Shown here: in pieces, positions 63,092-64,000 of the stretch | Numbering within the stretch: position 1 is the stretch's first letter | How the letters are laid out: every line of letters starts with the position of its first letter | Translations under genes and position numbers: made by a program | NCBI GenBank assembly: GCA_963169345.1 | Contig: CAUJCT010000042.1 | Span: 1-64,000 of the forward strand | DNA: 64,000 bases | Direction of reading: 5' to 3' | DNA from: Bacteroidota bacterium | GTDB taxonomy: Bacteria; Bacteroidota; Bacteroidia; NS11-12g; UBA955 | The notes under the pieces: generated by a model | Database searches by the model: none | Seen by the model: the letters and a program-made list of their open reading frames with translations, nothing else | Told to the model about the DNA's origin: nothing

Positions 63092-64000
63092 CTATGGTTT
63101 ATATGGATTTGAAAATTTTTTATTGGAAATAAATATTGGGTCTGTCAAAGTCAATAAGAAGGCTTCCAAATCTGAAATTTCAGATTCGGTTAATCCCAGG
63201 GGCGGTTTATCCAGCAATGGGTCGAGATACTCTGTGTGTTTTACTCCTGAATTGTAATGTTGAATGACTTCTTTCAATGTTTTGAATCTGCCGTCGTGCA
63301 TAAAAGATTGGCGCAGTCCCACGTTTCTTAATCCCGGCGTTTTAAATCTGCCAACATCATGAGATGCGCCTGTAATCAGATACCGGCCCATATCACCTTG
63401 AGATTTTGTAATTAATCCTATGTTGTGAAAATCATTGTCCGTGAACATGGCATTTCCATGACAGTGAAAACAATCTCCTTTTTCAGAAAAAAACATATCC
63501 ATTCCTCTTAATTCAGAAGCTGAAAGTTGAACTTCACCACGTGTAAACTTGTCATATTTCGAATCAGAAGAAACCAGAGTTCGTATGAATTGCGCCAGTG
63601 CTTTTGCTATCAAGGTATCTGTAATCTGAGTGGTCCCAAATGCTTTTTTAAATTTCTCCTGATAATATCCTCTTGCAATTAAATGTTGAACATCTACTTC
63701 AAAGAATGTATTCACTTCAAATTGCATAATGGTCTCCAGAGTACCTTCAAATTCACCCTTCCACAAGAAATTCCTGCTCCATGCCAGATTACAATGAGGC
63801 AGAACATTTTGTGCGGGAATAGTAAAACCATATTCCTGAAAATGACAGGATGCACAGGCCAGTCCGCTTTGTGGCCCGCCATAAGACAAGGCAGTATCGT
63901 AGTATAAGAGACGACCTAACTCGATTCCTTCATTTGACATCGGATTATTAGGGTCTGTATTGGGTTGGGGAAAACCTTCCGGTATTTCAAACACATATAC
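63092..64000 (-). CDS. Di-haem cytochrome c peroxidase (MauG/CcpA family), 5' end beyond window
   Basis: The frame is open to the right edge, so the start is missing; the GTG at 63994 is not a convincing start. Haem motifs CASCH (LACASCHFQEYGF) and CFHCH are visible, with FMHDGRFKTLKEVIQHYNSG and the family's C-terminal FSNPYKP. It is homologous to the 49967 gene (both end TDKKFSNPFN/ISNKKFSNPY). It is directly upstream of the SPASM gene. Confidence 0.92.
   Translation of the reverse strand, partial: VYVFEIPEGFPQPNTDPNNPMSNEGIELGRLLYYDTALSYGGPQSGLACASCHFQEYGFTIPAQNVLPHCNLAWSRNFLWKGEFEGTLETIMQFEVNTFFEVDVQHLIARGYYQEKFKKAFGTTQITDTLIAKALAQFIRTLVSSDSKYDKFTRGEVQLSASELRGMDMFFSEKGDCFHCHGNAMFTDNDFHNIGLITKSQGDMGRYLITGASHDVGRFKTPGLRNVGLRQSFMHDGRFKTLKEVIQHYNSGVKHTEYLDPLLDKPPLGLTESEISDLEAFLLTLTDPIFISNKKFSNPYKP

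Noticed and set aside
63060..63257. 65-codon plus-strand frame at the right end
   Set aside because: It overlaps the di-haem peroxidase gene antisense and has no independent support.

Overview
The window is a chromosomal segment of a Bacteroidota bacterium. Three lines of evidence point there: (i) three proteins end in a type IX secretion (T9SS) sorting domain, two of them with PKD repeats; (ii) several promoters have the Bacteroidota form TTTG-N19/20-TAnnTTTG, and genes lack Shine-Dalgarno sequences; (iii) families such as DUF2167, DUF4833 and ScdA_N/DUF2249 proteins are arranged as in that phylum. A Chitinophaga/Saprospira-type relative is plausible, but the sequence does not decide the genus. 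I see no tRNA, rRNA, CRISPR array, transposase or phage gene.

Layout. 1-4200: two tandem PKD/T9SS surface proteins (the first cut by the window edge). 4290-10200: housekeeping genes rplU-rpmA, rpsO, pnp, gmk-nadD and a CCG-domain Fe-S protein. 10200-10770: an AT-rich tandem repeat of about 175 bp. 10770-17370: a thioredoxin-fold protein, iscX-fdx, an ABC-F ATPase, a DUF2167 protein and a CoA-transferase. 17390-30590: mostly minus-strand small genes (secreted or lipoproteins, DinB-fold, VOC, DUF2200, DsbA-like with a divergent HxlR regulator, a five-gene operon of unknowns, a Cys-rich repeat T9SS protein, a PaiB-Crp-DinB-fold operon), plus a duplicated palindromic repeat at 19.1-19.5 kb.

30600-37320 is an SOS-mutagenesis island: an error-prone DnaE-type polymerase, a DinB polymerase IV and a self-cleaving LexA-like repressor, embedded in short repeat arrays (8-bp NNGCTGAA units, GTTAAGTCG units, hairpin elements) that abut the polymerase reading frames. 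37320-46690 is an accessory stretch of lipoproteins and unknowns, with tandem gene-plus-upstream duplications, a leucine-rich-repeat protein and a SUKH-like gene next to what may be the stub of a deaminase toxin.

46890-51050 holds a hydroxylase-SDR-DUF4833 cluster and a di-haem peroxidase with an outer-membrane barrel. 51270-55850 is a compact biotin operon, bioB-bioF-bioD-bioA, ending in a ferritin-like di-iron protein that is a candidate for the missing pimeloyl step. 56230-61830 is a seven-gene nitrosative-stress/Fe-S-repair operon (RIC di-iron protein, DUF1858-DUF2249, two His-rich membrane proteins, MIP18/SufT-like, Rrf2 and Crp/Fnr regulators). The window ends with a radical SAM/SPASM gene and a second di-haem peroxidase cut by the right edge.
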